DNA of 64,000 nucleotides from Stutzerimonas stutzeri (lineage in GTDB: Bacteria > Pseudomonadota > Gammaproteobacteria > Pseudomonadales > Pseudomonadaceae), in assembly GCA_002339675.1 (NCBI GenBank), contig DDKB01000017.1:1-64000 (forward strand), read 5' to 3'. The translations under genes and the position numbers were made by a program. Positions 53,110-62,140 of this stretch are shown one piece after another. The notes beneath the pieces were generated by a model. That model was given only the letters and a program-made list of their open reading frames with translations. It made no database searches and was not told where the DNA came from. Each line of letters begins with the position of its first letter. Within the stretch, counting starts at the first letter, position 1.

Positions 53110-53925
53110 TCAGCTGGGTCGCTGGATTACGCAGATGCGGTCGCTGCATTGCCCGGCCTCGCGGGTGCCGACGCCTTCGGCCACTTCTCGGCCGGTGGGT
53201 CCTGCGCCGGTCGCGTTGTTGGTCGCCAGCGTGCCGGGGTAGTCGGTGCCGGCCCGCTTGGCATCGCTGCCCACTTCATAACCGCCGGTGTCCACGGTGC
53301 CGGTGCGGTCATGGGCGGTGGGGTGCGCTTCGTCGGTTGGGCCGGCTCCGGCAGCACGATCGAGCCGCTCGCGCCGGGCATCATCGGGCGTGGTGGACGG
53401 GTGAGTCGTGGCCGACACGTCGGCGGGCCGGGGTGTAGCCCTGTCGCCGGCGAAGTGCTTGTCCAGGTGGCTGTCGCCACCGGTGGCGCCGGCGTAGGGG
53501 CTGGTCGGCCCGGCGTAGCCCGGGGTGGCGGCGAGGGCGCTGCCGTTCTCGTCGATATGAAGCGCACCGTTGTACTCCAGCGCATCGCGCGCACGGATCA
53601 GCTCGTCGTCGTCCTGTACGTCCACCGCGATCACCGTGGCGCCGCGGCGTACGGCTTCAGGGTAGGCGGTGGCGTGGTGCCGGTGCGTTTCATGCGGCTC
53701 GTGGCCGAACAGCGACTTGAAGAAGTGCGTGACCTTGGAGTCGTGATGGTCGCGGTCCACCGGCGCGCCGGCGGTGGAGTAGGGGGCGTCATAGCCGTGG
53801 ATCTCGGCATGGTCGGCGCCCACCGTATGGATCTGCTCGCGGGCAATGCCACGGGACATCAGGTCGCCATAGGTGCGGCTGGCGTCGGTGGGCGTTGCAA
53901 ACGCTGCTACCAGTGTGTGTTTCAT
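53110..53925 (-). CDS. General-stress-type protein with disordered tail
   Basis: The 271-residue product has an N-terminal globular part (MKHTLVAAFATPTDASRTYGDLMSRGIAREQIHTVG, then RRGATVIAVDVQDDDELIRARDALEYNGALHIDE) like the YflT/GS17M stress domain, which is a ferredoxin-like fold. From about residue 130 it is a low-complexity, Gly/Thr/Asp-rich, probably disordered tail, closing with two Cys (QCSDRICVIQ). A role in dehydration or osmotic stress is plausible but inferred. Confidence 0.65.
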   Translation of the reverse strand: MKHTLVAAFATPTDASRTYGDLMSRGIAREQIHTVGADHAEIHGYDAPYSTAGAPVDRDHHDSKVTHFFKSLFGHEPHETHRHHATAYPEAVRRGATVIAVDVQDDDELIRARDALEYNGALHIDENGSALAATPGYAGPTSPYAGATGGDSHLDKHFAGDRATPRPADVSATTHPSTTPDDARRERLDRAAGAGPTDEAHPTAHDRTGTVDTGGYEVGSDAKRAGTDYPGTLATNNATGAGPTGREVAEGVGTREAGQCSDRICVIQRPS

Positions 53926-54149
53926 GATTCACCTCGCGTTGTCGTGACAACTGGGTTGAGGGGCACTGCGCGGCGCAGGGCAGCGCCATGCCCATAGAGA
54001 TTGGGTCTGGCGGGGCGGCAGGAGTTCAGGGCGGTGGGATCAGCGGTCGGCGCGTGAGTGAACGCAGGAGAGCACCGCGCACGGGATGAGGGCGGCGCGG
54101 CGCAGACCAGGCGGCCTGCGATGGGCGCAGGCCGGGGAGGCAGCTGGGG

Positions 54150-54998
54150 TCAGTCCAGGTCAGCGGCGCTGTGGCGCTCGGCCGCTTGCTCCGACTCCTC
54201 GCCCCAGGTGCGGTTGACCTTGCGGCCGCGAATCACGGCGGGTCGTTCGGCCAGTTCGGCGGCCCAGCGCTGCACATGCTTGTAGTCCTGCACCGAGAGA
54301 AACTCACCGGCCTGGTACAGCTCACCGCGGGCCAGCACGCCGTACCAGGGCCAGATGGCCATGTCGGCAATGGTGTAGGCGTCGCCGGCGATGTAGCGGT
54401 TTTCGGCCAGTTGCCGATCCAGCACGTCGAGCTGGCGCTTGACCTCCATCGCGTAGCGATTGATCGGGTACTCGTACTTCTCCGGCGCATAGGCATAGAA
54501 ATGCCCGAAGCCACCGCCGAGGAAGGGCGCCGAACCCATCTGCCAGAACAGCCAGTTCATCGTTTCGGTACGGGCGCGGGTTTCGGTCGGCAGGAAGGCG
54601 CCGAACTTCTCGGCCAGGTACACCAGGATCGAGCCGGACTCGAACACCCGCAGCGGTTCGCCGTCGACGCTGTGGTCGGCCAGTGCCGGGATCTTGGAGT
54701 TCGGGTTGATCTCGACGAAGCCGCTGCCGAACTGGTCGCCGTCACCGATCTTGATCAGCCAGGCGTCGTATTCCGCGCCGCTGTGGCCAAGGGCGAGCAG
54801 CTCTTCAAGCATGATGCTGACCTTCACGCCGTTGGGCGTGGCCAGGGAGTAGAGCTGCAGCGGATGCTTGCCCTCCGGCAGTGCCTTGTCCTCCCGCGCA
54901 CCGGCGGTCGGGGCGTTGATGCTGGCGAACTTGCCACCCGAGGGCGCGTCGTGGGTCCAGACTTTCGGCGGTACGTAAGTGCTATCGGGCATGAACAA
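54150..54998 (-). CDS. yghU: Glutathione-dependent disulfide-bond oxidoreductase
   Basis: This 282-residue nu-class glutathione transferase-like protein matches YghU: DSTYVPPKVWTHDAPSGGKFASINAPTAGAREDKALPEGKHPLQLYSLATPNGVKVSIMLEELLALGHSGAEYDAW, thioredoxin fold then all-helical C-terminal domain with ERPAVIRG. E. coli YghU binds two glutathiones and reduces disulfides. ATG 54998 or 54992. It is alone between stress-protein and RAYT regions. Confidence 0.9.
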   Translation of the reverse strand: MFMPDSTYVPPKVWTHDAPSGGKFASINAPTAGAREDKALPEGKHPLQLYSLATPNGVKVSIMLEELLALGHSGAEYDAWLIKIGDGDQFGSGFVEINPNSKIPALADHSVDGEPLRVFESGSILVYLAEKFGAFLPTETRARTETMNWLFWQMGSAPFLGGGFGHFYAYAPEKYEYPINRYAMEVKRQLDVLDRQLAENRYIAGDAYTIADMAIWPWYGVLARGELYQAGEFLSVQDYKHVQRWAAELAERPAVIRGRKVNRTWGEESEQAAERHSAADLD

Positions 54999-55229
54999 TC
55001 TCCTCGCGTGGGACTGGGCAGGTGCAGAGCATCCTACGCGCTCAGGCAGTGCAGTCGAAATCGAGCCGGTTGATATTGGTCATCGGTGGGCGATGGTTTG
55101 TTCGACGTGGCACAGGCCAGGTGGCCCGCGCGTCGACAATGTCGCGGCAGAAGTACGGTCAGGCCAGGGGTATCGGTGCGGTTTCGCTCGGTCACTCGCT
55201 TGCGCACCCCGACCCGGCGGGTGCCCTGT

Positions 55230-55303
55230 GGTGGGCTGAAGCCCACCCTACTGGTTTGAGTTCGGCTTTGGACTAGCAGTTGTAGGGTGGGCTTCAGCCC
55301 ACC
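55230..55303. repeat. Inverted REP pair, 3' side of the RAYT pseudogene
   Basis: GGTGGGCTGAAGCCCACC (55230-55251 with CTAC) and GGGTGGGCTTCAGCCCACC (55282-55303) form a head-to-head pair (BIME-like) in the 357-base spacer 54999-55355, which otherwise shows no gene. Confidence 0.88.
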
Positions 55304-55355
55304 GGGGCTTGTCCATCGCAGGGGGCATAAGGCGGGGCTGGACGCGTATCGCCAT

Positions 55356-55879
55356 TTACTCGCCGAACGAGCCAGTCGCCGACTTACTGCCAGCCCAGTC
55401 CTGGGGCAGCAGCCCTTTTTCGACGTACCTGTGGAAGCTCGAGTGCGGCCAGTCCGCAACGCTGTTGACTAGCCCGTGCTTGACCGGATTGAAGTGCACG
55501 TCATCCACATGCCGCTGCAGGTCGCTGGCGTCGCGGATCTGGTGTTCCCAAAAGCGGCGCTGCCACAGACCTTTTCTCGCTTGCGAGTTTTGCTTGCGGT
55601 CCGGAAGCTCGCCGGGAACTGTCGCGAAAACGTGCTCTTGAGCAGGCTCCAGCGGCCAGAGTAGTCGGCGTCGCCTTCCGGCAATGTCCAGATGGCAGGG
55701 AGGTGATCGGGGAGGATGCAGATGGCGAGGGTGCGGAAGGGACGGGCCTGCAGCGTCTGGCCATAGGCTTGGCGAAGGAGCGCGATTTTCTCGACCAGCA
55801 GCCGGGAGCGACGGTCGGCCAGGGTCAGGGTGAAGAACCAGGTGCCACCGGGCACGGTGCTGCGCCGGTAGTTCGACAT
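55356..55879 (-). pseudogene. Broken REP-associated tyrosine transposase (RAYT)
   Basis: The frame starts MSNYRRSTVPGGTWFFTLTLADRRSRLLVE, typical of RAYTs (TnpA_REP, Y1 HUH family). Two defects are visible. The metal-binding HUH motif, normally HLH, reads DHLPAIW (His to Pro, one base). A single-base loss at about 55569-55573 shifts frame after ...KTRKREK; in the other frame the conserved WQRRFWEHQIRD, DVHFNPVKHGLV and WPHSSFHRYV continue to a stop at 55356. REP pairs of the matching class flank it on both sides, as expected for a RAYT and its substrates. Confidence 0.85.
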
Positions 55880-55927
55880 GGAGGCCTCCTTGCCTGCATG
55901 GGGTGGTGCGGATGGTATTAACGCAGT

Positions 55928-55987
55928 GGTGGGCTGAAGCCCACCCTACGGAATTGAAGGTCCATGAAGGGTGGGCTTCAGCCCACC
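55928..55987. repeat. Inverted REP pair, 5' side of the RAYT pseudogene
   Basis: GGTGGGCTGAAGCCCACC (55928-55949 with CTAC) and GGGTGGGCTTCAGCCCACC (within 55968-55987) mirror the pair on the other side of the RAYT pseudogene. The second copy ends eight bases before the trpA stop. Confidence 0.88.
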
Positions 55988-55994
55988 AGCGGTC

Positions 55995-56816
55995 TCAGCC
56001 GCGGGCACCGCGCACGCCGGCGCTGAGCTCCCGGCACAAGCCGAGCACACCGTCCACCGCAGCCTCAGGGCTCTTGGCCCCGGCGATCTGGTCGATCAGC
56101 GCCGAGCCCACCACCACGCCGTCGGTCAGCCGGGCGATGGCGGCGGCCTGTTCCGGCGTGCGGATGCCGAAGCCGACGCATACGGGCAGGTCGGTGTGGC
56201 GCTTCAGGCGCGCCACGGCTTCTTCGACGTGTTCCAAGGTGGCCGAACCGGCACCGGTCACGCCGGCAACCGAGACGTAATAGACGAAGCCCGAGCTGCC
56301 GTTGAGCACGGTGGGCAGGCGCTGGTCGTCGGTGGTCGGAGTGGTCAGGCGGATGAAGTCGATGCCGGCGCTTTGGGCTGGGTCGCACAGTTCGTCGTTA
56401 TGCTCCGGCGGCAGGTCGACGACGATCAGGCCGTCGACACCGGCTTCCTTGGCATCACTGACGAAGCGCTCGACGCCATAGGCGAAGATCGGGTTGTAGT
56501 AACCCATCAGCACCAGCGGGGTGTTGCTGTTGGTTTCGCGGAATTCGCGGACCATCTGCAGCGTTTTCGGCAGGTTCTGCTTGGCCGTCAGGGCGCGGAT
56601 GTTGGCCAGCTGGATTGCCGGGCCATCCGCCATCGGGTCGGTGAACGGCATGCCCAGCTCGATGACGTCGGCGCCGGCCTCCGGCAACCCCTTGAGGATG
56701 GCGAGCGAGGTGGCGTAGTCCGGGTCACCGGCGGTCACGAAGGTGACCAGCGCGGCGCGGTTTTCCTGCTTCAGCTGGTCGAAGCGCGTCTGCAAACGGG
56801 CGTTTACCGAGCTCAT
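55995..56816 (-). CDS. trpA: Tryptophan synthase alpha subunit
   Basis: TrpA cleaves indole-3-glycerol phosphate to indole and G3P within the alpha2beta2 complex. The 273-residue protein carries ALVTFVTAGDP, the catalytic Glu in VIELGMPFTDPMADGP with the following Asp, and phosphate-binding GFGIRTPEQ and GVVVGSALI. Start MSSVNARLQTRFDQL at 56816; the ATGA overlap with trpB shows coupling. REP sequence directly follows the stop. Confidence 0.97.
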   Translation of the reverse strand: MSSVNARLQTRFDQLKQENRAALVTFVTAGDPDYATSLAILKGLPEAGADVIELGMPFTDPMADGPAIQLANIRALTAKQNLPKTLQMVREFRETNSNTPLVLMGYYNPIFAYGVERFVSDAKEAGVDGLIVVDLPPEHNDELCDPAQSAGIDFIRLTTPTTDDQRLPTVLNGSSGFVYYVSVAGVTGAGSATLEHVEEAVARLKRHTDLPVCVGFGIRTPEQAAAIARLTDGVVVGSALIDQIAGAKSPEAAVDGVLGLCRELSAGVRGARG

Positions 56817-58024
56817 ATGTGTTCTTCCTGTTCGTCGTAGTGGTGCATGACGGTTTGCATGTCTTTGTCGCCGCGCCCGGAGAGGTTGACCACCATCAGG
56901 TGATCCTTGGGCAGCGTCGCCGCGCGCTTGAAGGCTTCGGCCAGGGCATGGGCGGATTCCAGCGCCGGGATGATGCCTTCCAGGCGGCAGCACTGGTGGA
57001 AGGCCTTCAGCGCTTCGTCATCGGTGCAGGGCACGTACTCGACGCGCTTGATCTCGTGCAACCAGGCGTGCTCCGGGCCGACGCCTGGGTAATCGAGGCC
57101 GGCGGAGATGGAATGCGCGTCAGTGATCTGGCCGTCGGCGTCCTGCAACAGGAAGGTGCGATTGCCGTGCAGTACACCCGGTGCGCCCCCGGCCATGCTG
57201 GCGGCGTGCTTGCCGGTTTCAATGCCATGACCTGCCGCTTCGACGCCGATGATCTGCACCGCTTCGTCATCGAGGAAGGGGTGGAACAGGCCGATGGCGT
57301 TGGAGCCACCACCGATGCAGGCGACCAGCGAGTCGGGCAGGCGGCCTTCCTTCTCCATGATCTGCTCGCGTACTTCGTTGCCGATCACCGACTGGAAGTC
57401 GCGGACCATGGCCGGGTAGGGGTGCGGGCCGGCGGCCGTGCCGATCAGGTAGAAGGTGTTGTGGACGTTGGTCACCCAGTCGCGCAGGGCTTCGTTCATC
57501 GCGTCCTTCAGCGTGCCGGTGCCCGCGGTGACCGGGATCACCTCGGCGCCGAGGAGCTTCATGCGGAAAACGTTGGCCTGCTGGCGCTCGATGTCGGTGG
57601 TGCCCATGTAGACCACGCACTGCATGCCGAAACGCGCCGCCACGGTGGCGGTGGCCACGCCGTGCATGCCGGCGCCGGTCTCGGCGATGATGCGCTGCTT
57701 GCCCATGCGCTTGGCCAGCAGGATCTGGCCGATGCAGTTGTTGATCTTGTGCGCGCCGGTGTGGTTCAGGTCTTCGCGCTTGAGGTAGATCTTCGCGCCG
57801 CCAAACTGCTTGGTCAGGCGCTCGGCGTAATACAGCGGGCTGGCGCGGCCGATGTAGTCACGCTGGAAGTAGGCCAGCTCCTCGAGGAACGCCGGATCAC
57901 TCTTGGCCTTTTCGTATTCGGCGGCCAGCTGGTTGATCAGCGGCATCAGGGTTTCGGCGACGAACTGGCCGCCGAAGCGGCCGAACAGGCCCCTGGCGTC
58001 AGGGCCGCTGCGGAATGAAGTCAT
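56813..58024 (-). CDS. trpB: Tryptophan synthase beta subunit
   Basis: TrpB condenses indole with serine using PLP. The 403-residue protein has GRFGGQFVAETLMPLI near the start, the PLP lysine in LNHTGAHKINN, and the phosphate-binding GGGSNAIG. Start ATG 58024 follows AGGAG by six bases. It is divergent from trpI, the LysR activator that in Pseudomonas turns on trpBA in response to indoleglycerol phosphate. Confidence 0.97.
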   Translation of the reverse strand: MTSFRSGPDARGLFGRFGGQFVAETLMPLINQLAAEYEKAKSDPAFLEELAYFQRDYIGRASPLYYAERLTKQFGGAKIYLKREDLNHTGAHKINNCIGQILLAKRMGKQRIIAETGAGMHGVATATVAARFGMQCVVYMGTTDIERQQANVFRMKLLGAEVIPVTAGTGTLKDAMNEALRDWVTNVHNTFYLIGTAAGPHPYPAMVRDFQSVIGNEVREQIMEKEGRLPDSLVACIGGGSNAIGLFHPFLDDEAVQIIGVEAAGHGIETGKHAASMAGGAPGVLHGNRTFLLQDADGQITDAHSISAGLDYPGVGPEHAWLHEIKRVEYVPCTDDEALKAFHQCCRLEGIIPALESAHALAEAFKRAATLPKDHLMVVNLSGRGDKDMQTVMHHYDEQEEHI

Positions 58025-58156
58025 GGTCATCTCCTGCGGGAATGAGTGGCAGCCGCCCTGGCTTGGCCAAGGCATGCGCGATGGGCAGGAAATTACCCGA
58101 GTCGAGCCACTATAAAAAGCGATAAGATCGCCTCGACCTGTCAGGAAATCTCACCA
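58025..58156. promoter_or_regulatory. trpBA/trpI divergent control region
   Basis: The 132-base spacer contains TATAAAAAGCGATAAGATCG (58111-58130) with -10-like TATAAA and, on the other strand, TATAGT for trpBA. GTCGAG (58101-58106) and CTCGAC (58132-58137) form a dyad around it. TrpI is known to bind two sites in this spacer in Pseudomonas; the dyad is a candidate for one. Confidence 0.6.
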
Positions 58157-59047
58157 ATGAGCCAAGCCCTTCCTCCCCTCAACGCATTGCGCGCCTTTGA
58201 AGCGGCTGCGCGCCTGCAGAGCATCAGCCAAGCGGCGGCGGAACTCAGCGTGACCCACGGTGCAGTCAGTCGGCAGATCCGGCTGCTCGAGGATGACCTG
58301 GGCGTGGCGCTGTTCAGCAAGGAAGGTCGCGGCGTAAAACTCACCGATGCCGGCGTGCGCCTGCGTGACGCGGCGGGTGAGGCGTTCGAGCGCTTGCGCA
58401 GCACCTGCGCCGAGCTTCGCCAGCAGACGGTCGATGCACCGTTCGTACTCGGCTGTCCCGGCAGCCTGCTGGCGCGCTGGTTCATCCCGCGGCTCGACCG
58501 GCTCAACCGAGACCTGCCCGACCTGCATTTGCAGCTCTCGGCCAGCGAGGGCGAGCTGGACCCGCGCAGGCCCGGGCTCGACGCCACGCTGTTATACGCC
58601 GAGCCGCCATGGCCGGCGGACATGCAGGTCTACGAACTGGCCGGCGAGCGCATCGGTCCGGTGCTCAGCCCGCATCATCCCAACTGTGCCGCGCTGCGCA
58701 ACGCGCCGGCTTCGGCCCTGCTCGGTGAAGCGCTGCTGCACACCGTCTCGCGTCCCCAGGCCTGGCCGGCGTGGGCAAGGGCTAACGGTCTTGATCCGGC
58801 CGTGTTACGCGTGGGGCAGGGCTTCGAGCACCTGTATTTCCTGCTCGAGGCGGCGCTGGCCGGCCTCGGCGTAGCCATCGCGCCGGAACAGCTGGTCGCG
58901 GACGATCTCAAATCGGGGCGTTTGCTGGCGCCCTGGGGGTTCGTCGAGACCGACGCGAGACTGGCGCTGTGGGTGCCCTCCCGCCGGCCGGATCGGCGGG
59001 CGGAGCGGTTGGCCGACTGGTTGCGTCGTGCGCTTGGTGCCGATTAG
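58157..59047 (+). CDS. trpI: LysR-family activator of trpBA
   Basis: The 296-residue LysR regulator has the N-terminal winged helix (LPPLNALRAFEAAARLQSISQAAAELSVTHGAVSRQIRLLEDDLGVALF) and a ligand-binding domain typical of GcvA/TrpI-like members (FVLGCPGSLLARWFIPRLDRL). Divergent position from trpBA is diagnostic for TrpI in Pseudomonas, which responds to indoleglycerol phosphate. ATG 58157. Confidence 0.93.
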   Translation: MSQALPPLNALRAFEAAARLQSISQAAAELSVTHGAVSRQIRLLEDDLGVALFSKEGRGVKLTDAGVRLRDAAGEAFERLRSTCAELRQQTVDAPFVLGCPGSLLARWFIPRLDRLNRDLPDLHLQLSASEGELDPRRPGLDATLLYAEPPWPADMQVYELAGERIGPVLSPHHPNCAALRNAPASALLGEALLHTVSRPQAWPAWARANGLDPAVLRVGQGFEHLYFLLEAALAGLGVAIAPEQLVADDLKSGRLLAPWGFVETDARLALWVPSRRPDRRAERLADWLRRALGAD

Positions 59048-59251
59048 GCGCGGGGCCCTCGGTGGAGGTCGGCCCCTTTGGCACTCCCTTCCGAGGGCGT
59101 GTGTTGCAGGGGTTCATCATCCGACCGGTGGCATCGCCGTTCATCTGGCGCCACTAAAACGACACCACCGGCGCCGATACAGTGCGCAGACCCCGCGACG
59201 CCGTTTGCCTGCGATCGGGGGCTGTCCGCAGTCGTTCGAGGAGAACAGGTG

Positions 59252-60640
59252 ATGGTCAATAAACGGTGTGTGGGCTGGGCAATGTTTGCCGTCCTTGTTG
59301 GTGGGGCGGAGCAGGTGGCTGCGAAGCCTAACCCGGCCGTGGAAGCTTCGCTGAAGGCCGGGAAGCCGTTCGTGGCCGGTGAGGTGCTGGTGCAATTCAA
59401 GGCGGGCGCTTCCGAGGCGGCCAAGAGTGCCGCGCTGAGCAAGCGGGGCGCCAAGCTGGCGCAGAAGCTGCTCGATAAGGCCGCGCGTAAGGACGCCAAG
59501 GGAGACCTGGTCAAGGCCCAGCTGGGCAAGGGCAAGAAGCTGGATGCCGCCTTGATCGCTCAGCTGGCCGAGGATCCCGCGGTTGAGTACGTAGAGCCCA
59601 ACTGGATCTACAAGACGCAAGTGGCCAACCCCAATGACCCGGGCCTGAACCTGCTGTGGGGCCTGCAAGGCGCCGCTACATCCCCGGCCTCGCCCTACGG
59701 CAGCGGTGCGCTCGCGGCCTGGAACGCCGGGGCGCTGTGCTCGAGCAAAGTGCTGGTCGGCATCATCGATGAAGGGGTGATGCTCACCCACAGCGACCTG
59801 CGCGCCAATGCCTGGGTCAACCCCGGCGAGGGCAGCCGCGCCGACCGCAAGGACAACGACCGCAACGGCTTGGTGGACGATCGCCTCGGCTGGGATTTTG
59901 CCGCCAACAACGCCGGCGTTTACGACGGGCCGGCCGACGACCACGGAACCCATGTGGCCGGCACCATCGCTGCGCTCGCCAACAATTCGGCTGGCGTGTT
60001 TGGCGTCTGTCCGACGGCCAAATTCGTCAATGCGAAATTCCTCGGCGCCAGTGGCGGCACCACCGCCAACGCCGTCAAGGCAATCAACTACCTGACGCAG
60101 CTCAAGCTGCAGCAGAAGCTCCGGTTGGTTGCGACCAACAATTCCTGGGGCGGGGGCGGGTATTCGCAGGCGCTTTACGATGCGATCAAGGCTGCCGGGG
60201 ATGCGGACATCCTGTTCGTCGCGGCGGCTGGCAACAACGGCCAGGACATCGATGCAGCGCCCAGTTACCCGGCGAGCTACGCGTTGCCCAACGTGATTTC
60301 CGTCGGCGCGATCGACGTCAATGGCCAGCGTGCGAGTTTTTCCAATTACGGGGTGCGTAACGTGCATATCGCCGCGCCCGGGGTGGATATCGTCTCGACC
60401 GTGCCGACCAGTACCAGCGGTTCCGGTTATGCCTACATGAGCGGCACCTCGATGGCGGCGCCGCACGTGACGGGGGCTGCGGCGCTGTACGCCTCGCTCA
60501 ACCCCTGCGCCAGCGCGGCGCAGATCCGCGAGGCGCTGCTGCGCCTGGCCGTGAGCGATCCTCAGCTCACCGGCGCCGTCCAGCTCAACCGTCGATTGGA
60601 TGTGTCGAAGATACGCAGCGAGTTGGCCTGCACGCCCTGA
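59252..60640 (+). CDS. Secreted subtilisin-family (S8) serine protease
   Basis: The 462-residue product has a signal peptide (MVNKRCVGWAMFAVLVGGAEQVAA), an I9-type propeptide (FVAGEVLVQFKAGASEAAKSAAL...VEYVEPNWIY) and an S8 catalytic domain with Asp173 (GIIDEG), His231 (DDHGTHVAGT), oxyanion Asn in AAAGNNGQD and Ser400 (GTSMAAPHVTG). It is probably exported and autoprocessed; no autotransporter or P-domain follows. ATG 59252 (or GTG 59249) after GAGGAGAACAG. Confidence 0.92.
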   Translation: MVNKRCVGWAMFAVLVGGAEQVAAKPNPAVEASLKAGKPFVAGEVLVQFKAGASEAAKSAALSKRGAKLAQKLLDKAARKDAKGDLVKAQLGKGKKLDAALIAQLAEDPAVEYVEPNWIYKTQVANPNDPGLNLLWGLQGAATSPASPYGSGALAAWNAGALCSSKVLVGIIDEGVMLTHSDLRANAWVNPGEGSRADRKDNDRNGLVDDRLGWDFAANNAGVYDGPADDHGTHVAGTIAALANNSAGVFGVCPTAKFVNAKFLGASGGTTANAVKAINYLTQLKLQQKLRLVATNNSWGGGGYSQALYDAIKAAGDADILFVAAAGNNGQDIDAAPSYPASYALPNVISVGAIDVNGQRASFSNYGVRNVHIAAPGVDIVSTVPTSTSGSGYAYMSGTSMAAPHVTGAAALYASLNPCASAAQIREALLRLAVSDPQLTGAVQLNRRLDVSKIRSELACTP

Positions 60641-60671
60641 TCGTACAGGCTCCGCCGAACCGCGCCGCGCC

Positions 60672-61742
60672 TCAGCTGGCCAGCGCGGTGTCGGCGCTGG
60701 TCTTGGCCTGGCCTGCGGCGATCCGTTCGCTGGCATACCCCTGTGGATTACGGCGCTGCCAGCGCCAGGCATCGCCGAGCATGGTCAGCAGGTCCTTCTC
60801 AGCCGTCCAGCCGAGCTCGGCGCTGGCCTTGCTCGGGTCCGACCAGCACTGTGCGATGTCACCGACGCGGCGCGCTTTGTACACGTGCGGCAATGGGCGC
60901 CCGATGACTTGCTCGAACGCCAGGATCATCTGGCGGACCGAATAGCCGTGGCCGGTGCCGAGGTTCCACGTGGAAACACCCTGCACGGCATCGAGGCGCT
61001 CCAATGCGCGGAGGTGGCCTTTGGCAAGGTCCACCACGTGGATGTAATCGCGCACCCCGGTGCCGTCCGGCGTCGGGTAGTCGGCCCCATAGACGTTGAG
61101 CTGACTGCGCCGGCCGACGGCCACCTGCAGCATGTAGGGCAGCAGATTGTTCGGCAGGCCATGCGGGTCTTCGCCGATCAGGCCGGACGCGTGGGCGCCG
61201 ATGGGGTTGAAGTAGCGCAGCAGGCCGATCGACCAGCGCGGGTCCGACGCGGCCAGGCCCTTGAGCACATTTTCAGCCATCAGCTTGGATTGACCGTAGG
61301 GGCTGGCCGGCACACCGGTCGGGCTCTGCTCGGTGATGGGCATCCTCGGGGCGTCGCCGTAGACGGTCGCCGATGAGCTGAACACCAACTTGAACAGGCC
61401 GGCCTCGGCCATTGCCTGGCACAGGGTGATGCTGCCGCTGACGTTGGTCTCGTAGTAACGCAGCGGTTCGCGCACGCTTTCGCCTACCGCCTTGAGCCCG
61501 GCGAAGTGCAGCACGGCCGTGACGGGGTAGGAGGCGAACAATGCGTTGAGCAGGGCGCGATTGCGCACGTCGCCTTTGACGAACTGGACGCGGCGGCCAG
61601 CCAGTTGCTCGACGCGGGCGAGCGCGACCTCCGAACCATTGCAGAGGTTGTCCAGCACCAGCACGTCGTGGCCGGCCATGAGTAACTCAAGCACCGCATG
61701 GGAACCGATGTAGCCCGCACCACCCGTGACCAGAATCATCAT
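60672..61742 (-). CDS. galE: UDP-glucose 4-epimerase
   Basis: GalE interconverts UDP-glucose and UDP-galactose. The 356-residue SDR has the N-terminal GGAGYIGSH NAD site, DNLCNG, the SSSATVYG active-site Ser/Thr, and YGQSK as the catalytic YxxxK. ATG 61742 (or 61739). It supplies UDP-galactose, the substrate of the Glf product encoded divergently at the window end, so a galactofuranose-containing glycan is likely. Confidence 0.92.
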   Translation of the reverse strand: MMILVTGGAGYIGSHAVLELLMAGHDVLVLDNLCNGSEVALARVEQLAGRRVQFVKGDVRNRALLNALFASYPVTAVLHFAGLKAVGESVREPLRYYETNVSGSITLCQAMAEAGLFKLVFSSSATVYGDAPRMPITEQSPTGVPASPYGQSKLMAENVLKGLAASDPRWSIGLLRYFNPIGAHASGLIGEDPHGLPNNLLPYMLQVAVGRRSQLNVYGADYPTPDGTGVRDYIHVVDLAKGHLRALERLDAVQGVSTWNLGTGHGYSVRQMILAFEQVIGRPLPHVYKARRVGDIAQCWSDPSKASAELGWTAEKDLLTMLGDAWRWQRRNPQGYASERIAAGQAKTSADTALAS

Positions 61743-62140
61743 TGGACCTCACCAAGGTTTCATCGACGCGCAGGGAGACGGCGGCGGGCCATCGAGGCAC
61801 GGTCGCTGCGTCCATCTCCAGGGGGGTGGTGAACCGGATCGACGCGTGCGAAAAAACACGAGCCATACAGCACCGGCGCCGGGTAATGCGGGCGTCCTGT
61901 GATAAGGGACGGAGGTTACGGCAGGCAAGTTCCGCGACGCCGGGATTGATCCGATGACCGACATCCCGGCCGCCGTGCCGGGAACCTCGGGTGACGGTTT
62001 GCCGTCGATAGTCGACGGACGTGCCCAGCAGCTCAACCAGCGGGTCGCGCGCCGTGAACCTTCTCCGCCGCGCAGGGCGCGCCGGCTTCAGCGATGCATC
62101 GGAACGGACGCCGCCGCGCAACGCCCTATCCGAGGTGTCC
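61743..62140. promoter_or_regulatory. Divergent galE/glycosyltransferase spacer with two dyads
   Basis: These 398 bases hold no convincing gene. Two inverted repeats stand out: TCCCGGC/GCCGGGA (61964-61983) and CCGTCGA-TAG-TCGACGG (62002-62018), the latter a perfect 7-bp dyad that could be an operator. Promoters for both divergent units should lie here. CGAGGTG precedes the start at 62141. Confidence 0.4.
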
